DNA of 64,000 bases from Paralichthys olivaceus (GCF_024713975.1 NC_091102.1:23781001-23845000); one strand, 5' to 3'. Shown: positions 1 to 12,229, counted from the first letter of the stretch. Notes: a model not told the origin generated them from the sequence alone. Program-made: numbers and translations.

Positions 1-360
1 ACAAACACATCATGTCCTCTGTTCCATATAATATTCTCTTATCCTTGTCTAAACCACCAACCCTTAAATCTGTTTAATACATGTGGTTATACGTCTATGT
101 GTGTGTCATATTAGGTACTATGTCTCCCTTTTGTTGTGTTGAATTTGCTGTTGAATGAAACTTACTTGGGAAAATACCTGCTTGGCTTGTAAAAACACAA
201 ATTGCTTAACACAGAACATGTAACAAACACAAACCTTTCCATGAAGACTGGGGACAAGTAAAAGGATGTTAGTCTGGCTTTATCCAAAGTAGAGAGAATA
301 GAGCTAATTCATTAAAATACTGTTTTGGTTCATTTATCTACATGCAGAAATGTATGTATA
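1..360. other. unassigned AT-rich sequence
   Basis: No open frame, splice-bounded exon or repeat is recognisable here. It ends where the (ATTCA)n tail of the L2 element begins. It may be intron or intergenic DNA. Confidence 0.5.
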
Positions 361-3275
361 TTCAATTCAATTAAATTCAATTTTATTTATATAGCGCCAA
401 TTCATAATTTACATTATCTCAAGGCACTTTACATTTAAAGGTCAAGACCTTAAAACAATATTAACGTAGAGAAACCCAACAGTTCCTACAATGAGCAAGC
501 ACTTTGGCGACTGTGGAGAGGAAAAACTCCCTCATTAACAGGGAGAAACCTAAGGCAGAACCAGGATCAATGTGGGTGGTCATCTGCCTCGACCGGTTGG
601 GGTGAGGAAAGAAAAGGAAGGGGGGAGGAAAGGAGAGATGGGTGGAAAGCGAGGGAGAGAAGAGAGAGATGAGGTGGAGAGAAAGGCCGGGAACAATTGG
701 GCACCATCAGTATCAGGGCTGACTATAACAAAAACAATGTAGTGATCTACAACAGGATTATATATATGAATGAATTACTGAGTTATTGTAATAAATGATG
801 ACAATGGTGATGGTAGTCGTTGTTGTCCTGCAGTCCCGGTGCCAGAGTTATCTGAAACGAGAGAGAGAGAAGAGCCAGAGGGACTATGGGAGGACAAAGT
901 GACACTTTGACATGATGACATGTTAAAATAAATAAATAAATAAATAAACAGGTGTGGGGGGGCAGAGAGACAGAGAGACAGAGGGAAGTGATGAAGTGCT
1001 CAGTGCATAATGGGAGTTCCCCCAGCAGTTTAAACCTATAGCAGCACAACTAAGGGATGGTTCAGGACTCACCTGATCCAGCCCTAACTATAGGCTTTGT
1101 CAAAGAGGAAGGTTTTTAGTTTTACTTTAAATGCGGGGACAGTGTCTGCCTCCCGAACCCAGAGTGGGAGCTGGTTCCATAGGAGAGGAGCCTGATAGCT
1201 AAATGTTCTACCTCCTGCTCTACTCTTACTGACTCTTGGAACCACTAGAGAGCCTGTGTTTTGGGAACGAAGTGATCTACTTGCATAATAAGGTGTTATC
1301 TGCTCTTTGATATATGAGGGGGCGTGATTGTTGAGGGCTTTAAATGTGAGGAGCAGGATCTTGAATTCTATTCTAAATTTTACAGGGAGCCAATGTAAAG
1401 AAGCTAAGACAGGAGTGATCTGATCTCTCCTTCTAGTTCCTGTCAGCACTCGTGCTGCAGCATTTTGGACTAACTGGAGACTTTTAACAGTCTTCATGGA
1501 GCATCCTGCTAATAGGGAGTTACACTAATCTAATCTAGAGGTTAAAAACGTGTGGACTTGTTTTTCAGCATCCTGCTTAGACAGGATGTTTCTAATTTTG
1601 TTAATATTGTGCAGATGGAAGAAAGCCGTCCTAGACACTAGTTTAATATGGGGGTCAAATGACATGTCTTGGTCGAACAACACTCCAAGGTTCCTCACAG
1701 TGGAGCTGGAAGCCAGACTGACACCATCCAAGGTGACTATCTGGTCAGACAGTGTTTCTCTGAGATGTTTAGGGCCAATTACAACAACCTCAGTTTTGTC
1801 TGAGTTTAAAAGTAGAAAATTTTGGGTCATCCAGGCCTTGATATCTTTGAGACATTCCTGAAGTTGAACCAGACGATTAGATTCATCATGCTTCATGGAA
1901 ATATACAATTGGGTGTCGTCTGCATAGCAGTGGAATTGTATGTGGTGCTGTCTGATAATGTTGCCTAAGGGGAGCATATATAAGGTGAAGAGTATTGGTC
2001 CAAGGACAGAACCTTGTGGAACTCCATGATTAACTTGCATGTGCATGGAGGGGTCATTGTTAACGTTAACAAATTGGAATCTATCTGATAAATATGATTT
2101 AAACCAGTGTAGTGCTGTTCCTTTAATTCCTATATGTTGTTCTAATCTCTGTAGCAGAATCTTATGATCTATTGTGTCAAATGCTGCACTAAGGTCCAAC
2201 AAGACGAGGACAGAGACAAGTCCATCATCTGATGCCAGAAGAAGGTCATTAGTGACTTTCAATAGTGCTGTTTGTGTGCTGTGATGGGTTCTAAATCCTG
2301 ACTGAAATTTTTCCAATAAACCGTTACTATCTAAGTAACCACACAGCTGGTTAGCAACGGCTTTTTCTAGGATTTTGGAAATGAAGGGCAGGTTGGATAT
2401 GGGTCTATAGTTAAAACTATATAACTCTATAGCTAAAACCTCTGGATCAAGCGTAGGCTTTTTAAGCAGAGGTTTAATAACGGCTACCTTAAAAGCCTGT
2501 GGTACGTAGCCGGTTAGCAAAGACATATTAATCTGATTTAAAATGGAATGGTCAATTAGGGGGAGGACTTCTTTAAAAAGTCTAGTTGGAACAGAGTCCA
2601 GCTGACAAGTAGTTGGTTTAGATGATGAAACTAACAAGGTCAGTTCAGGAAGATCAATAGAGCAAAATTTGTTGAGACATAAATCTGGTGCTATGGTTTC
2701 AGGACCAGACAATGTATCAGTGTTATTCACTGAGAGGAGGTGGTGGATTTTTATCCCTGATGGTTGTAATTTTATTAGTGAAGAAGCTCATGAAGTCATT
2801 GCTTCTCAGATCTAGAGGAATAGATGGGTCAGTAGAGGTGTGACTTTCTGTCAGCCTGGCTACAGTGCTGAAGAGGAACCTGGGGTTGTTCCTATTTTCT
2901 TCTATTAGTAATGAATAATAAGAGGTTTGGGCATTTCTAAGTGCTTTTTTGTAATTAATAAGGCCTTTCTTCCAGGCTAGGTGGAAGTCTTGGCGATTGG
3001 TGGAGCGCCACTTCCTTTCTAGCTTGCGCGATGTCTGTTTTAGAACACTCGTTTGGGAATTATACCATGGAGCTAATCTCTTCTGACTTACTTTCTTCTT
3101 TTTTAATGGGGCGACAGCTTCAATTGCTGTTTTTAGTGAGGCTACAGTACTATTTACAAAGCATTTCTCCGCGTCGGTCAGCCCGCGATGCTGTTGTATG
3201 CTCCGTTCAATGTAGGGCTCCGGGGGTAAATGATGGGGAAAAATCTGGAAAATTAAAACCCCAGGACAAGAGAAG
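361..3275 (-). mobile_element. L2-clade LINE, copy 1, 5'-truncated
   Basis: A minus-strand non-LTR retrotransposon. The 3' end is the low-position side: an (ATTCA)-type tail at 361-385, then the conserved 3' UTR with the 'tatatagcgccaa' block. Next (reading 3' to 5') come the C-terminal region and reverse transcriptase, and similarity stops near 3275 in the endonuclease-RT linker, so the endonuclease is missing. The same 3' UTR and protein recur in the window at 16.6-27.5, 37.4-39.6, 57.0-58.3 and 59.3-59.5 kb. Assignment to the CR1/L2 group rests on the RT motifs and on the tail common in teleost L2 elements. The neighbour at 3517 is a fragment of a different LINE family. Confidence 0.85.
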
Positions 3276-3280
3276 AACAA
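1084..3280 (-). pseudogene. L2 ORF2 reverse transcriptase, broken
   Basis: Three collinear minus-strand reading blocks: 3280-2723 (linker, with motif APWYNSQT), 2730-1525 (the RT core) and 1497-1084 (C-terminus, ending with SYQAPLLWNQLPLW). The 401-residue core block contains [10 protein letters not shown], the catalytic-aspartate block [26 protein letters not shown] and the YADD active site in [10 protein letters not shown], so the catalytic residues are intact. A frameshift near 2725 separates the linker from the RT, and a stop near 1525 separates the RT from the C-terminus. The protein would copy L2 RNA into DNA at the insertion site; this copy cannot make it whole. Confidence 0.85.
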
Positions 3281-3516
3281 TCAAATGTATAGGATGCATA
3301 TTTGATCATTTATATCATATATATTATATAATTTATATTGTTTCCATTGTGTTTTCTGGCCCGTTTCACTCACGGCAAGTGGAAAAAAAAGAACAGACGC
3401 CGAAACCATTGCTGCAGAGTGTGAGCAGGCCACGGTGCTTGGGGCACTTTGGTGCCGATGTGAACAGTCCAAATGATTGTGGACAAGAAGTGGACAGCAT
3501 TTCTCTCTTTTTTTAG

Positions 3517-4080
3517 TCAACCAGGGTCTATTGTTAGGGAAACAGCATACAGAGTATTAAAGTGTCCATGCAAACTTTTATATAGTCTGTAATGCAGTCT
3601 GTAAGTCTGTCTATGTCCCGCCAATGTTTATTACATAAAGCATCCCAGTCTGTCATCTCAAAACAGTACTGTAGAGTCCGTTCAGCTTCCTGAGACCACC
3701 TCCGCACAGTTCTGGTGAGCAATGGTTGCAGCTGGAGTGCAGGTATGTAGAGGGGATTGAGGTAGACCAATTTGTGATCTGATCTGCCAAGGGGGGATAG
3801 CTGAGCGCTGTATGCTTCTTTGACATTTGCACAGTAGGTTTTGTTTTCCCTGGTCTTACAGTCTAATATCTTACAGGGTAAAATCCCCAGATTTTAAGGG
3901 TGCAGGGTCTGGAGTCTCATGGTCACTGAGGTCAGAGGCCTGATTTGATCAGCTGTAGGGGGGATGTAAACAACAATAACGGCCTGAGAAAACTCTCTGG
4001 GCAAGTAATACGGACAGAGACTCAGCGCTACCATCTCAATGTCTGGGCTGCATTCAAGTTCTTGGACTGTACTGACTGCA
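3517..4080 (-). mobile_element. Rex1-like LINE endonuclease fragment
   Basis: Minus-strand similarity to the endonuclease C-terminus and linker of the longer Rex1-like copy at 6059-9530. For example, the translation has RRWSQEAERTLQYCFEMTDWDAL against RKWSPEAMETL...DATDWDAL there, and the nucleotide blocks around 3780-3860 and 3960-4070 align with 9015-9100 and 9240-9350. Both ends are truncated and the frame is broken repeatedly. It abuts the L2 copy with about 240 bp of unassigned sequence between them. Confidence 0.75.
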
Positions 4081-5142
4081 AGATGGCTACACTCTATTCA
4101 ACATAGAATTAAAAAACGTGCAAAACCACATTGCAATGCTGGCAGATCAAACATAACTTAATACTATGGGTGTAACAAAAAACATACAAGTACTTAATTG
4201 CCACCCATGACAAGGCAGGAAGTGGACAAATAGGTTTGGTACCATTGTGCCTTTATAGACACTAAAGCTTAATGAGCCGTCTGTGCTCATTTGCTGTATC
4301 TGACAATGTATATCATATTTGCAAAAACTGCACAAAGTACTGGATGGATAGATACAATTGAGAATCAAATCAAAATCAGACAAGCCAAGTCAAGTCAAGT
4401 GGAGCTGATGGCTCAGGTGATTCCCTTCCACACATTCATTGGCAAAGCTCAAACAAGGCGCCTTAATTAACCTACCTCTCCCTCGCTCCACCCTTTTTTC
4501 AAACAGACAATGTTATGTTTCTATTTGATTTCTTCAGTGTCATTTCTGTTGTCATTGATGCCCACTCTGTTCTGTTCCCTTTGGGGCTCTTGCTGTTGCT
4601 TTCCCTGTGCCTAAGCTTTCCACATATGCATGTGAAAGGGCAGGGAGATCCAAGAAGAGATCCCATACTGCCAAATGTAACTTATGCAGATACAAATGAA
4701 GATTTCTTTGACAAGAGTGGTCCTGACTGAACTGTTGTTCAGGTTCCCTGAAAAACTGAAATTGGTAGGTCACTTCATAGGTAGACCTGAAGAGGTGACT
4801 CACATGAACAATGATTACATACCTGAAACAGCATAAAAAAATCCTGGTTGTAGGGAGTGTTTCAGTGTCCTCTGGTCCCTCTTCATCATGATCTGAGCAC
4901 TCACAGCTTAGTGTTGTTGGTTCATATTAGAAGCAAGATACTTTGACCTCCAGCAACCAATTGTTGAGACTATGACAACCACGTACAACCATATTTCCAA
5001 AAATATTTGTCTTTTAATGGGATGGAGGGGGGTTGCAAGCATCCCTCTTTTTAAAGTGGGCTTTGTAGTAGAGCTTAGTTCCTTCATTATCCAAAGCACA
5101 CAAAAATAATTATATGAATTGTTTATTGCTCTCATTCTGTAG
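4081..5142. other. unassigned; probable intron of the SRCR gene
   Basis: No repeat family or convincing exon is recognised. Because a 3' splice site closes this stretch at 5141-5142, it is most simply intron upstream of the SRCR terminal exon. A short plus-strand open frame at 4515-4730 has a hydrophobic N-terminus but no recognisable domain. Confidence 0.4.
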
Positions 5143-5273
5143 GGTCTGGTAAGATCTGGTTGGACGAGCTACGATGCCTGGGAACAGAGTCTGATATCTT
5201 TGACTGCCCACACAATGGAATTGGTGTTAACAACTGCCAACACAATGAAGATGCCGGAGTACACTGCATCTAG
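5143..5273 (+). CDS. terminal exon of an SRCR-domain protein
   Basis: Translation in one frame gives the second half of a scavenger-receptor cysteine-rich domain: [18 protein letters not shown], then a second block ending NEDAGVHC and one more residue before the TAG stop at 5271-5273. The WLDE..C.GTE...DC...C.H.EDAGV.C pattern is diagnostic of the group A SRCR fold, with four of its cysteines here. The exon is preceded by a pyrimidine-containing acceptor ending AG at 5141-5142, and an AATAAA lies 113 bp past the stop. Protein ending straight after the SRCR domain is the layout of MARCO, MSR1 and SCARA5-type receptors, but other SRCR proteins cannot be excluded. The exon with the first half of the domain is not visible upstream, so it lies beyond an unrecognised intron or outside the window. 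SRCR receptors are secreted or membrane ligand-binding proteins, often in innate immunity. Confidence 0.8.
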
Positions 5274-5385
5274 ATTGATACAGTACATGATATATACATA
5301 TGTGTGTGTATACATCTCATGCTACATGTCTCTTTATTACACTATTTGATTAAATTACAGTGTACTGTTAACATAAGATCAAGCA

Positions 5386-5391
5386 AATAAA
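5386..5391 (+). terminator. poly(A) signal AATAAA of the SRCR gene
   Basis: A canonical AATAAA 113 bp downstream of the SRCR stop codon supports this being the last exon. Confidence 0.6.
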
Positions 5392-5540
5392 TAACAATCT
5401 CTACTCTGCTTAAATAATTTTCTTTTGATGTTCTAAACAGTCCATTTCTTCCTTTAATTTAAGTCTTTTGCCCTCGACTTCATGCATGTCATCACCTTTT
5501 CACCCAGCACACAGATGACTTTGCAGAGGTCAGCAAAGAT

Positions 5541-5732
5541 AAAGTCGTGCTGAGGAATGGTTTCTGCCTCAGGTATATTGTAAAATGCACATGCTGAGTT
5601 CTCATATATTGGCATCACAGTCATTGTAAGTATGTATATAAAGTCGTGCTGAGGAATGGTTTCTGCCTCAGGTATATTGTAAAATGCACATGCTGAGTTC
5701 TCATATATTGGCATCACAGTCATTGTAAGTAT
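5541..5732. repeat. perfect 99-bp-period tandem duplication
   Basis: Positions 5541-5633 and 5640-5732 are identical by eye over 93 bp, with a period of 99 bp. The period is a multiple of three, so a minus-strand open frame (5723-5454, 89 codons) runs through both copies and repeats the block FYNIPEAETIPQHDFI. I do not recognise the protein; the frame may be coincidental. Confidence 0.8.
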
Positions 5733-6058
5733 ACTTAAAAGGTTTACATTTTATTTTCAATTTTATCATCCACTCCTTTTTGTTCAATCAAATTTCTATT
5801 TTAATTTCTTCCTTTATAACATACATTACATATGCCAATATGAAAGAAAAAACATGAGGCGATTCTTGGAATGAATAACCACCATGCTAACAACCACAAA
5901 AAAACAAAAAACAAACAAGACAAAACAAAAACAAAAACAGTAAAATAAAAAACAAAACATTCGACTTAAGCCCTACCCCCACTCTCAGTCCAGGCCCCAG
6001 CTACTCATAAAATGTTCATACTAAATTACTTTTAAGCTACACGGATATAGATATAGAT
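5733..6058. other. A-rich low-complexity spacer
   Basis: Contains a (CAAAA)-like run around 5895-5960 and no recognisable gene or element. It ends at the GATA tail of the Rex1-like LINE. Confidence 0.5.
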
Positions 6059-6742
6059 ATAGATAGATAGATAGATAGATAGATTACTTTATTCATCCCA
6101 GAAGGGAAATTAAGTCGTCATAGCAGCCGGTATATTTGAATACAATAAAATACAATACAATAGAATAAAATAAAATATTGAGGTAGAAAGAATAAAAACA
6201 GAAACACAAGATGAATAGGTAGATAAGATAAGGTGCAGTGGCAATATGATGGTAATAGTACTGATGATATGATGGTCATGTTATTGTTAGACAGTATATA
6301 AAAATAGTACAGTATACATAGTATATAATATAATATAACATAATATATATTATAGTTTTATACCAATATAATAGCAGTATATAGTAATAATGGCAGCAAC
6401 AGTATATATAATAATAGTAAATATAATAATAATAACATGTACACATGTATAAATATGTGTATATAGACTTATATATACAAAGAATATACAAAGAGTATGG
6501 TATGATATGATATATAGTAGAGGTATAAATGTAAGTATTTGACTATACAATAGATAATATAATATACTATGAGTGTAAGAATATGTAGACAGAGTGTGCA
6601 AAAAGACAATATTATTGTATAAAATGATATATAATATCAATATGGTTTAAATTAACACATATCACATATGATGTGAAGTAAATGTTCCAGTATATGGAGT
6701 GGAGTGTTGTACAGGGTACAAAGTGCAAGGAGACAGGTATAT

Positions 6743-8144
6743 TTAGTGCAGTTCTGTGATGATGGCTCTGACAGAGGTAGATGAGTTATGGAGTCTTATT
6801 GCGGTTGGGAGGAACGATTTCCTGTATCGTTCCTTAGAGCAGTGGGGTTGAATGAGCCTGTGGCTGAAGCCGCTCTTCAGTTTGTCCAGTGTTTTGTGGA
6901 GGGGGTGAGAGGGATTGTCCATGATTGCCAGCAGTTTTGCCAGCATCCTGTCCTCCACCAGCTCCTCCAGGGTGACAAGCTTAGAGCCAACCACAGACTC
7001 AGCTTTACTGATGATTTTGTTCAGTCTGTTGGCGTCCTTTGTCTTGATGCCCACACCCCAGGACACCACAGCAAAGAAGATGGTGCTCGCCACAACAGAC
7101 TGAAAGAACATCTGCAGCATCTTGTTGCAGACATTGAAGGACCCGAGCCTCCTCAGGAAGTAAAGCCGGCTCAGGCCCTTCTTGTAAACGGCCTCTGTGT
7201 TGGTGGACCAGTCCAGTTTATTGTCCAGTGTGACACCCAGGTACTTGTATGCAGGTACCACCTCCACATCCGTCCCACCGATGCAGAGAGGAGAGGGCAG
7301 GGGCTTGTTCCTCCTGAAGTCCACCACCATCTCCTTCGTCTTCGCCATGTTGAGCTGCAGGCAGTTCTCCCCACACCACTTCACAAAGCGGTCAACCAGT
7401 TGTACTCAGCCTCCCTCCCGCCCTCAACACACCCCACAATGGCCATGTCATCAAAGAACTTCTGCAGATGACACGACTCAGTGCAGTGCTTAAAGTCAGC
7501 AGTGTATGTGGTGAAGAGGAAGAGGGACAGTACAGTTCCCTGGGGGGCCCTGATGTTATTGATCAGACGATCAGACACACAGTTCTGTAATCTCACAAAC
7601 TGTGGTCTGCCCGTCAGATAGTCATCGACCCAAGTGATGAGGGGAGCAGTCACCTGCGTGCCCTCCAGTTTGGCTTTCAGCAGTCTGGGCTGGATGGTGT
7701 TGAAGGCGCTGGAGAAATCGAAAAACATGATCCTGACTGAGGTGTTGGGTCTGTCCAGGGAGGAGTAAGCCTTCTGCAGCAGGCAGATGATTGCATCATC
7801 AACCCCAACATGGGCCTGATATGCAAACTGCAGGGGGTCTTGTGATGGGCACACACCAGCGGTCTGAGATGTGCTAGGACCAGTCTCTCCATGACCTTCA
7901 TGATATGAGAGGTCAGTGCCACCGGCCTGTAGTCCTCCAGTGCAGCAGGATGTTCTTTTTGGGGCACTGGGACCAGGCAGGATGTTTTCCAGAGCACTGG
8001 CACTCTCTGAAGGTGTAGGCTCAGGTTGAAGAGGTGCTGGAGAACTCCACAGAGCTGGCTGGAACATGCCTTCAGCACACGAGGGCTGATGCGGTCCAGT
8101 CCAGCAGCTTTCCTCTGTTTGAGCCTCTCCAGCTCTCTCCTCAC
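6743..8144 (-). pseudogene. Rex1-like reverse transcriptase, frameshifted
   Basis: Three overlapping minus-strand frames are collinear. 8144-7677 starts with the fingers region (KAAGLDRISPRVLK, then DYRPVALTSHIMKVMERLVL). 8067-7381 carries the catalytic block FFDFSSAFNTIQP, APQGTVLS and the active-site box as FFDDMAIVG, where A of the usual FADD is F. 7384-6743 has the thumb and C-terminus (YKYLGVTLDNKLDW, then YRKSFLPTAIRLHNSS). Frameshifts lie near 7830 and 7385. The element is therefore immobile on its own. Confidence 0.8.
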
Positions 8145-8227
8145 CTGGCTGGCTGTGATGTGGAGTCCAGACTGGGGGGTGAGGGATGTCAGTGGTGGGT
8201 TTGAGGGTGGAGGTGATGAGGGTGGTT

Positions 8228-9512
8228 TCAGAGAGGTATGTGTTGCAGGAGGTGGTGGTGGTGGGGGGCTGTGGGTGATGTGAGGATGTCCTGGGGGTGG
8301 GAGGTGTGAAAAAGTCTGTGGTGAAAGCCAGCGGGGGGGTGGGGGGAGGTGGTGACGGGTGTAGTGTGGGGCAGTGGATGATGGGGGGAGGTGGGGGGTT
8401 GTTGCTCGGAGAAGCAGTAGATGCAGTCGTAGAGGCAGTGGAGAGTCCGCTGGGGGTGGGGGGGGTTGGAGTTGAACCTATTGAAGAACGTGTTCAGCTC
8501 GTTCGCATGTCGTTCATTCCCAGCTGCTCCCCCACCTCTCCTCTGGAAGCCGGTGATCTCCTTCATCCCACTCCAGACTTCTCTGGTATTGTTGTCCTCC
8601 AGTTTGTGCTCCAGTTTTCTTCTGAAGTTGTCCTTTCTCTCCATGATGCTGCGCTTGAGCTCCCTTTGTACCCATTTGAGTTCTGCTCTGTCCCGTGATC
8701 TAAAGGCCCTCTTCTTCTCGTTGAGAAGGGCCTTCAGGTCGCTTGTTACCCACGGTTTGTTATTTGGGTAACAGCGGATCTCTTTAGTGGGGATGGTGTT
8801 GCCTATGCAGAACCCAATGTACTCAGAGACACAGTCAGTCAGGCCATCAATGTCCTCACCATGTGGCTCATAAAGAGCATCCCAGTCTGTGGCATCCAGC
8901 GCTCCACGCAGTGTTTCCATGGCCTCAGGAGACCATTTCCTCACTGTCCTCACTTTGACTGGGTGCTGCTGAACCACAGGCTTGTATGATGGTAAGAGCA
9001 GGACTAGGTTGTGGTCTGACCTGCCCAGTGGCGGCAGGGCAGTGGAGCTGTATGCACCCTTAACATTTGAATACAGCAGGTCCAAAGTCTTATTTTCACG
9101 GGTGGCACATTTGACAAACTGGAAGAATGTTGGGAGTGTGGATGAGAGGGAAGCATGGTTAAAATCACCTGTGATGACGATGAAGGCCCCGGGGTGATGT
9201 GTCCACAGTGTGGATGACGTCACACGCTGCTTCTGCGTTCCCAGATGGAGGAATATAAACAGTGATGGCGAAAACACAGGTAAACTCCCTCGGCACATAA
9301 TATGGACGAAGTCCGACAGCGACAAACTTGGTGTCCGGGCTGCAGACACGCTGTTTAATGGTGACGTGCCCGGGGTGACACCACCTGTTGTTCAGGAGCA
9401 CGGCAAGGCCCCCTCCTTTCATCTTGTCGGTCGCAGTGGTGTCTCTGTCGGCTAACCAATGTTTTATATCAGACCTAACCGTCCAGGATGGAGTCGCAAG
9501 AAGGTATGTCAA
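8228..9512 (-). pseudogene. Rex1-like apurinic endonuclease domain
   Basis: Two overlapping minus-strand frames carry the domain. 9512-9165 has the N-terminal half with KGGGLAVLLNNRW; 9349-8228 has the catalytic GDFNHASL, the SDHNLVLLLP block and the long linker with NNKPWVTSDLKALLNEKKRAF. The conserved N/D of GDFN and the SDH catalytic histidine are present. A frameshift around 9200 breaks the domain. The enzyme nicks target DNA to prime reverse transcription. Confidence 0.8.
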
Positions 9513-9530
9513 GTCTCCTAGCAGAGTGTC

Positions 9531-10484
9531 AGAAGCAAGGAGGTGATAACAGGAGACTACAGATTGTTCAGGAGCTCACTGATGCCATGATCCAGGTCTG
9601 TGAGGTGCATACATAGCATACAGGTACGTGGGGGCCATACACACTACTGAGTCACATCATAAGTTGTCGTGATAAAATTCACACAAGTTGGATCAGCCTG
9701 TGATTTCAATTTTTAACTTTGATTTTCAGTGTGGTTTTGCATCCAGCTCTCAATGGGTTAATGATTTCGGTTTCCATTTACTGTTGTTACATCATCTTGT
9801 GCTCAACAAATCATAGAATGTACATCAGTATTTTTAAATTATTCAAGATTTTTAAGTTGAATAATTTGCTCCTCACGATCTAATGTGTGATGCAAGTGTG
9901 CATAATATATATCTGTATTAAATCTGAATAGGAGAAAATATATGTTATACTTATGTCCAAATATAATATGAAATCAATTGAATAAGTATAATTAAATATT
10001 TGATTTTGGCCTCTAATATTTTTCACATATACAAGACATATGTAAATGAAGTGTGGGTGGGGGGAATGAAAAATATATGCAAAAACGCCACCTGGGGGAG
10101 TTTCACCCCCAGGAAATTACTAAAGCTAAATTCACAGAGGTTCGTCAAATACCAGTTTCAGTTAAAAAAAAAAAGAACTTTAACAAAAGTAATTAAAATG
10201 TCAAACACCAGGATTGATAACACTAATATAGTGACATAAAATTAGCACTAAGCAGGGGAATGAGGACAAGGCTGGGGCTTACCCTGGCACCATGGGTACA
10301 TAAACTAACCACCCATGACACTGCACACCAACAAAAAAAGGGATCATGAGGAAGACACCACTAGGGATTGGATTGGATTGCCGCCTTAGGCGGGCAGGAC
10401 CTGCCTGACAAGGAGAAGAGAGTTAAAAACCAGCCACAAGGGGCTAGATATAACTGGTGTAGAAATGAAAATACAGAATTAATA
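9531..10484. other. unassigned spacer
   Basis: AT-rich sequence with no gene, tRNA or identifiable element. The first ~100 bp may be degraded 5' sequence of the Rex1-like LINE. Confidence 0.4.
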
Positions 10485-12220
10485 ACAAGGCAAAATGCAA
10501 ACAAAACTAGGGATGCGAAGCAGCACTGAGCGGGCCCGAGCACTTGCGAACTCAGAACCTAATGCAGTTGCCGGGGAGGGTGGTCGGGGACCAGGCAAAA
10601 GGGCTGTTGTACGCATTTTGCGCAGCGTGGGAAGGATAAATGATTCACTTCCTGTGTCCGTCACGCAATGCCAAACCAAGCCCACCAATCACACATCATG
10701 GTCCACACCATCAAGTGCAGACCACAAGGTGAAAATTTCATGTAAATTGAACTGAAGTTGTAAAACAAGGCTTAGTTCCTCTTGCCAGTAGGTGGGGCTA
10801 TCGTTATCACTACATACAGACTAATAGATCTGTTCAGATCAGGGCTCTGATGATGCGTGACCAATTTGAGGCCAATTGGACATAGTACAGGGGGGTTAAA
10901 AACAACTTCCTGTTTCATGTCGAATCAGTAAGTGGCACTATGACCCTGACTTAATTTTGACATGGAGCTGTTCAGGCCACGTCTCTGATCATAGGTTTTA
11001 ATTTGGGTGCAGATTGGACAATGCACAGTGGAGTTAAAAACTTATATTTCACGCTTTTCAGTAGGTGGCACTATGACCCAGAGTTAATTTTGAAAAATTG
11101 AGCTGTTCAGGCCTGGATGCTGATCTTAAGTTTACATTTTTGTGCCGATTGGGCAATGCACAGTGATTTTTAAAAAAACTTCATTTTCACACTGATCAGT
11201 AGGTGGCCTATGACCCTTTATTAGTTTTGATAACTGGAGCTGTTCAGGCCCGGACTCTGATCTTAGTTTTAAATTTTTGTGCCGATTGGACAATGAACAG
11301 TGGGGTTAAAACAATGATTCTGTTTCATGGCAGATCAGTAGGTGGCCAGTGGCCCTGAGGTAATAATGACATATGGAGCTGTTCAGGCAATGTCTCTGAG
11401 TTATGACAACTTCGTCTGCTTTGGCAAAGGATTAACCTTCGCTGCACCTCAATGTTTAAATGATTTGAGGTGTATATAAAGCAGCTAACAGCAGTTCATC
11501 AAAGTATAAAACTTGTCACTTCCTGTTGCCAGCAGGTGGTGCTGTGACAATGAGTCAATATTGACATATGGATCTGTTCAGGGCAGGACTGTGATCGTGT
11601 AACTGGGTTTTGAGGCTTATTGGATAATGCACAGAGGAGTTATAATAAATCCCTCCTTTTTGGCGAATCATCAAACTTTGACGCCATGCCACGGTCAGAC
11701 CGTGTGACGCACACTAAAAAATCGAGATAGTTTTAATCTCCATGTTGTAGAGATGACACTTTACTGATTTTAAAGTTGGTCTGATGAAAGCTCTAGGAGG
11801 AGTTTGTTCAAATACAACACATGTAAATGGTCAACAATTTCTACTTAATTCAAAATAGCCAACTTCCTGTTTGGTCTAGCATATCGATCGAAGAGTTTTT
11901 TGTTTGTAATTAAAAAACACATGTCCCTCCCTATTTTTGTACATATCGGTAAATTGTGCTGCCGGGACTGCACTTTATGGGGCGCTATTCAGCTATTTTG
12001 CCCCACCCATTTCATACAACCATATGAATGTCTTCAGGGGGGGCTGTTGTTATATAAATGTAATTTGAGTGAGATTGAACAATGTACAATGAAGTTACAG
12101 CATTTTCGTGTGTCATGGCGACTTTTTGAAGTTTTACGCAAGGCCTCTATCATGGCGCCTGACGAAAACTCACAGTTTCCATGTGCCCACATCATCAATG
12201 TCTTGAGGCCTTGCCAAAAA
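10485..12220. repeat. degenerate ~135-bp repeat array A
   Basis: A complex repeat whose unit carries 'cagtaggtggc.ctatgacc' and 'gctgttcaggcc.ggactctgatc' followed by 'gattggacaatgcacagt'. The first motif recurs near 10788, 10927, 11060, 11198, 11337 and 11531, giving a spacing of roughly 135 bp. A unique trailer follows (11690-12220) with 'gtgtgacgcacactaaaaaa' and 'gacgaaaactcacagtttcc'. The same array plus trailer recurs at 46816-48530, with one unit at 43557-43662. No coding capacity was recognised. Confidence 0.8.
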
Positions 12221-12229
12221 AGAAGTGAT

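Larger units (their letters stand above)
6059..9530 (-). mobile_element. Rex1/Babar-like LINE, near full length, decayed
   Basis: A minus-strand non-LTR element. The 3' tail is a (GATA)n microsatellite at 6048-6084 directly next to a sequence that reads, on the minus strand, 'ttctgggatgaataaagta', a 3' end I associate with fish Rex1. An AT-rich 3' UTR fills 6120-6740, followed (reading upstream) by RT and endonuclease coding blocks to about 9512. The 5' boundary is not sharp. Two other fragments of the family lie at 3517-4080 and 12230-13130, all on the same strand. Confidence 0.8.

Noticed and set aside
6276..6640. Tyr/Ile-rich minus-strand frames
   Set aside because: AT-rich 3' UTR of the Rex1-like LINE; composition artefact.
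6788..7471. Plus-strand frame of 227 codons
   Set aside because: Exactly antisense to the Rex1-like RT C-terminus, whose minus-strand motifs are clear.
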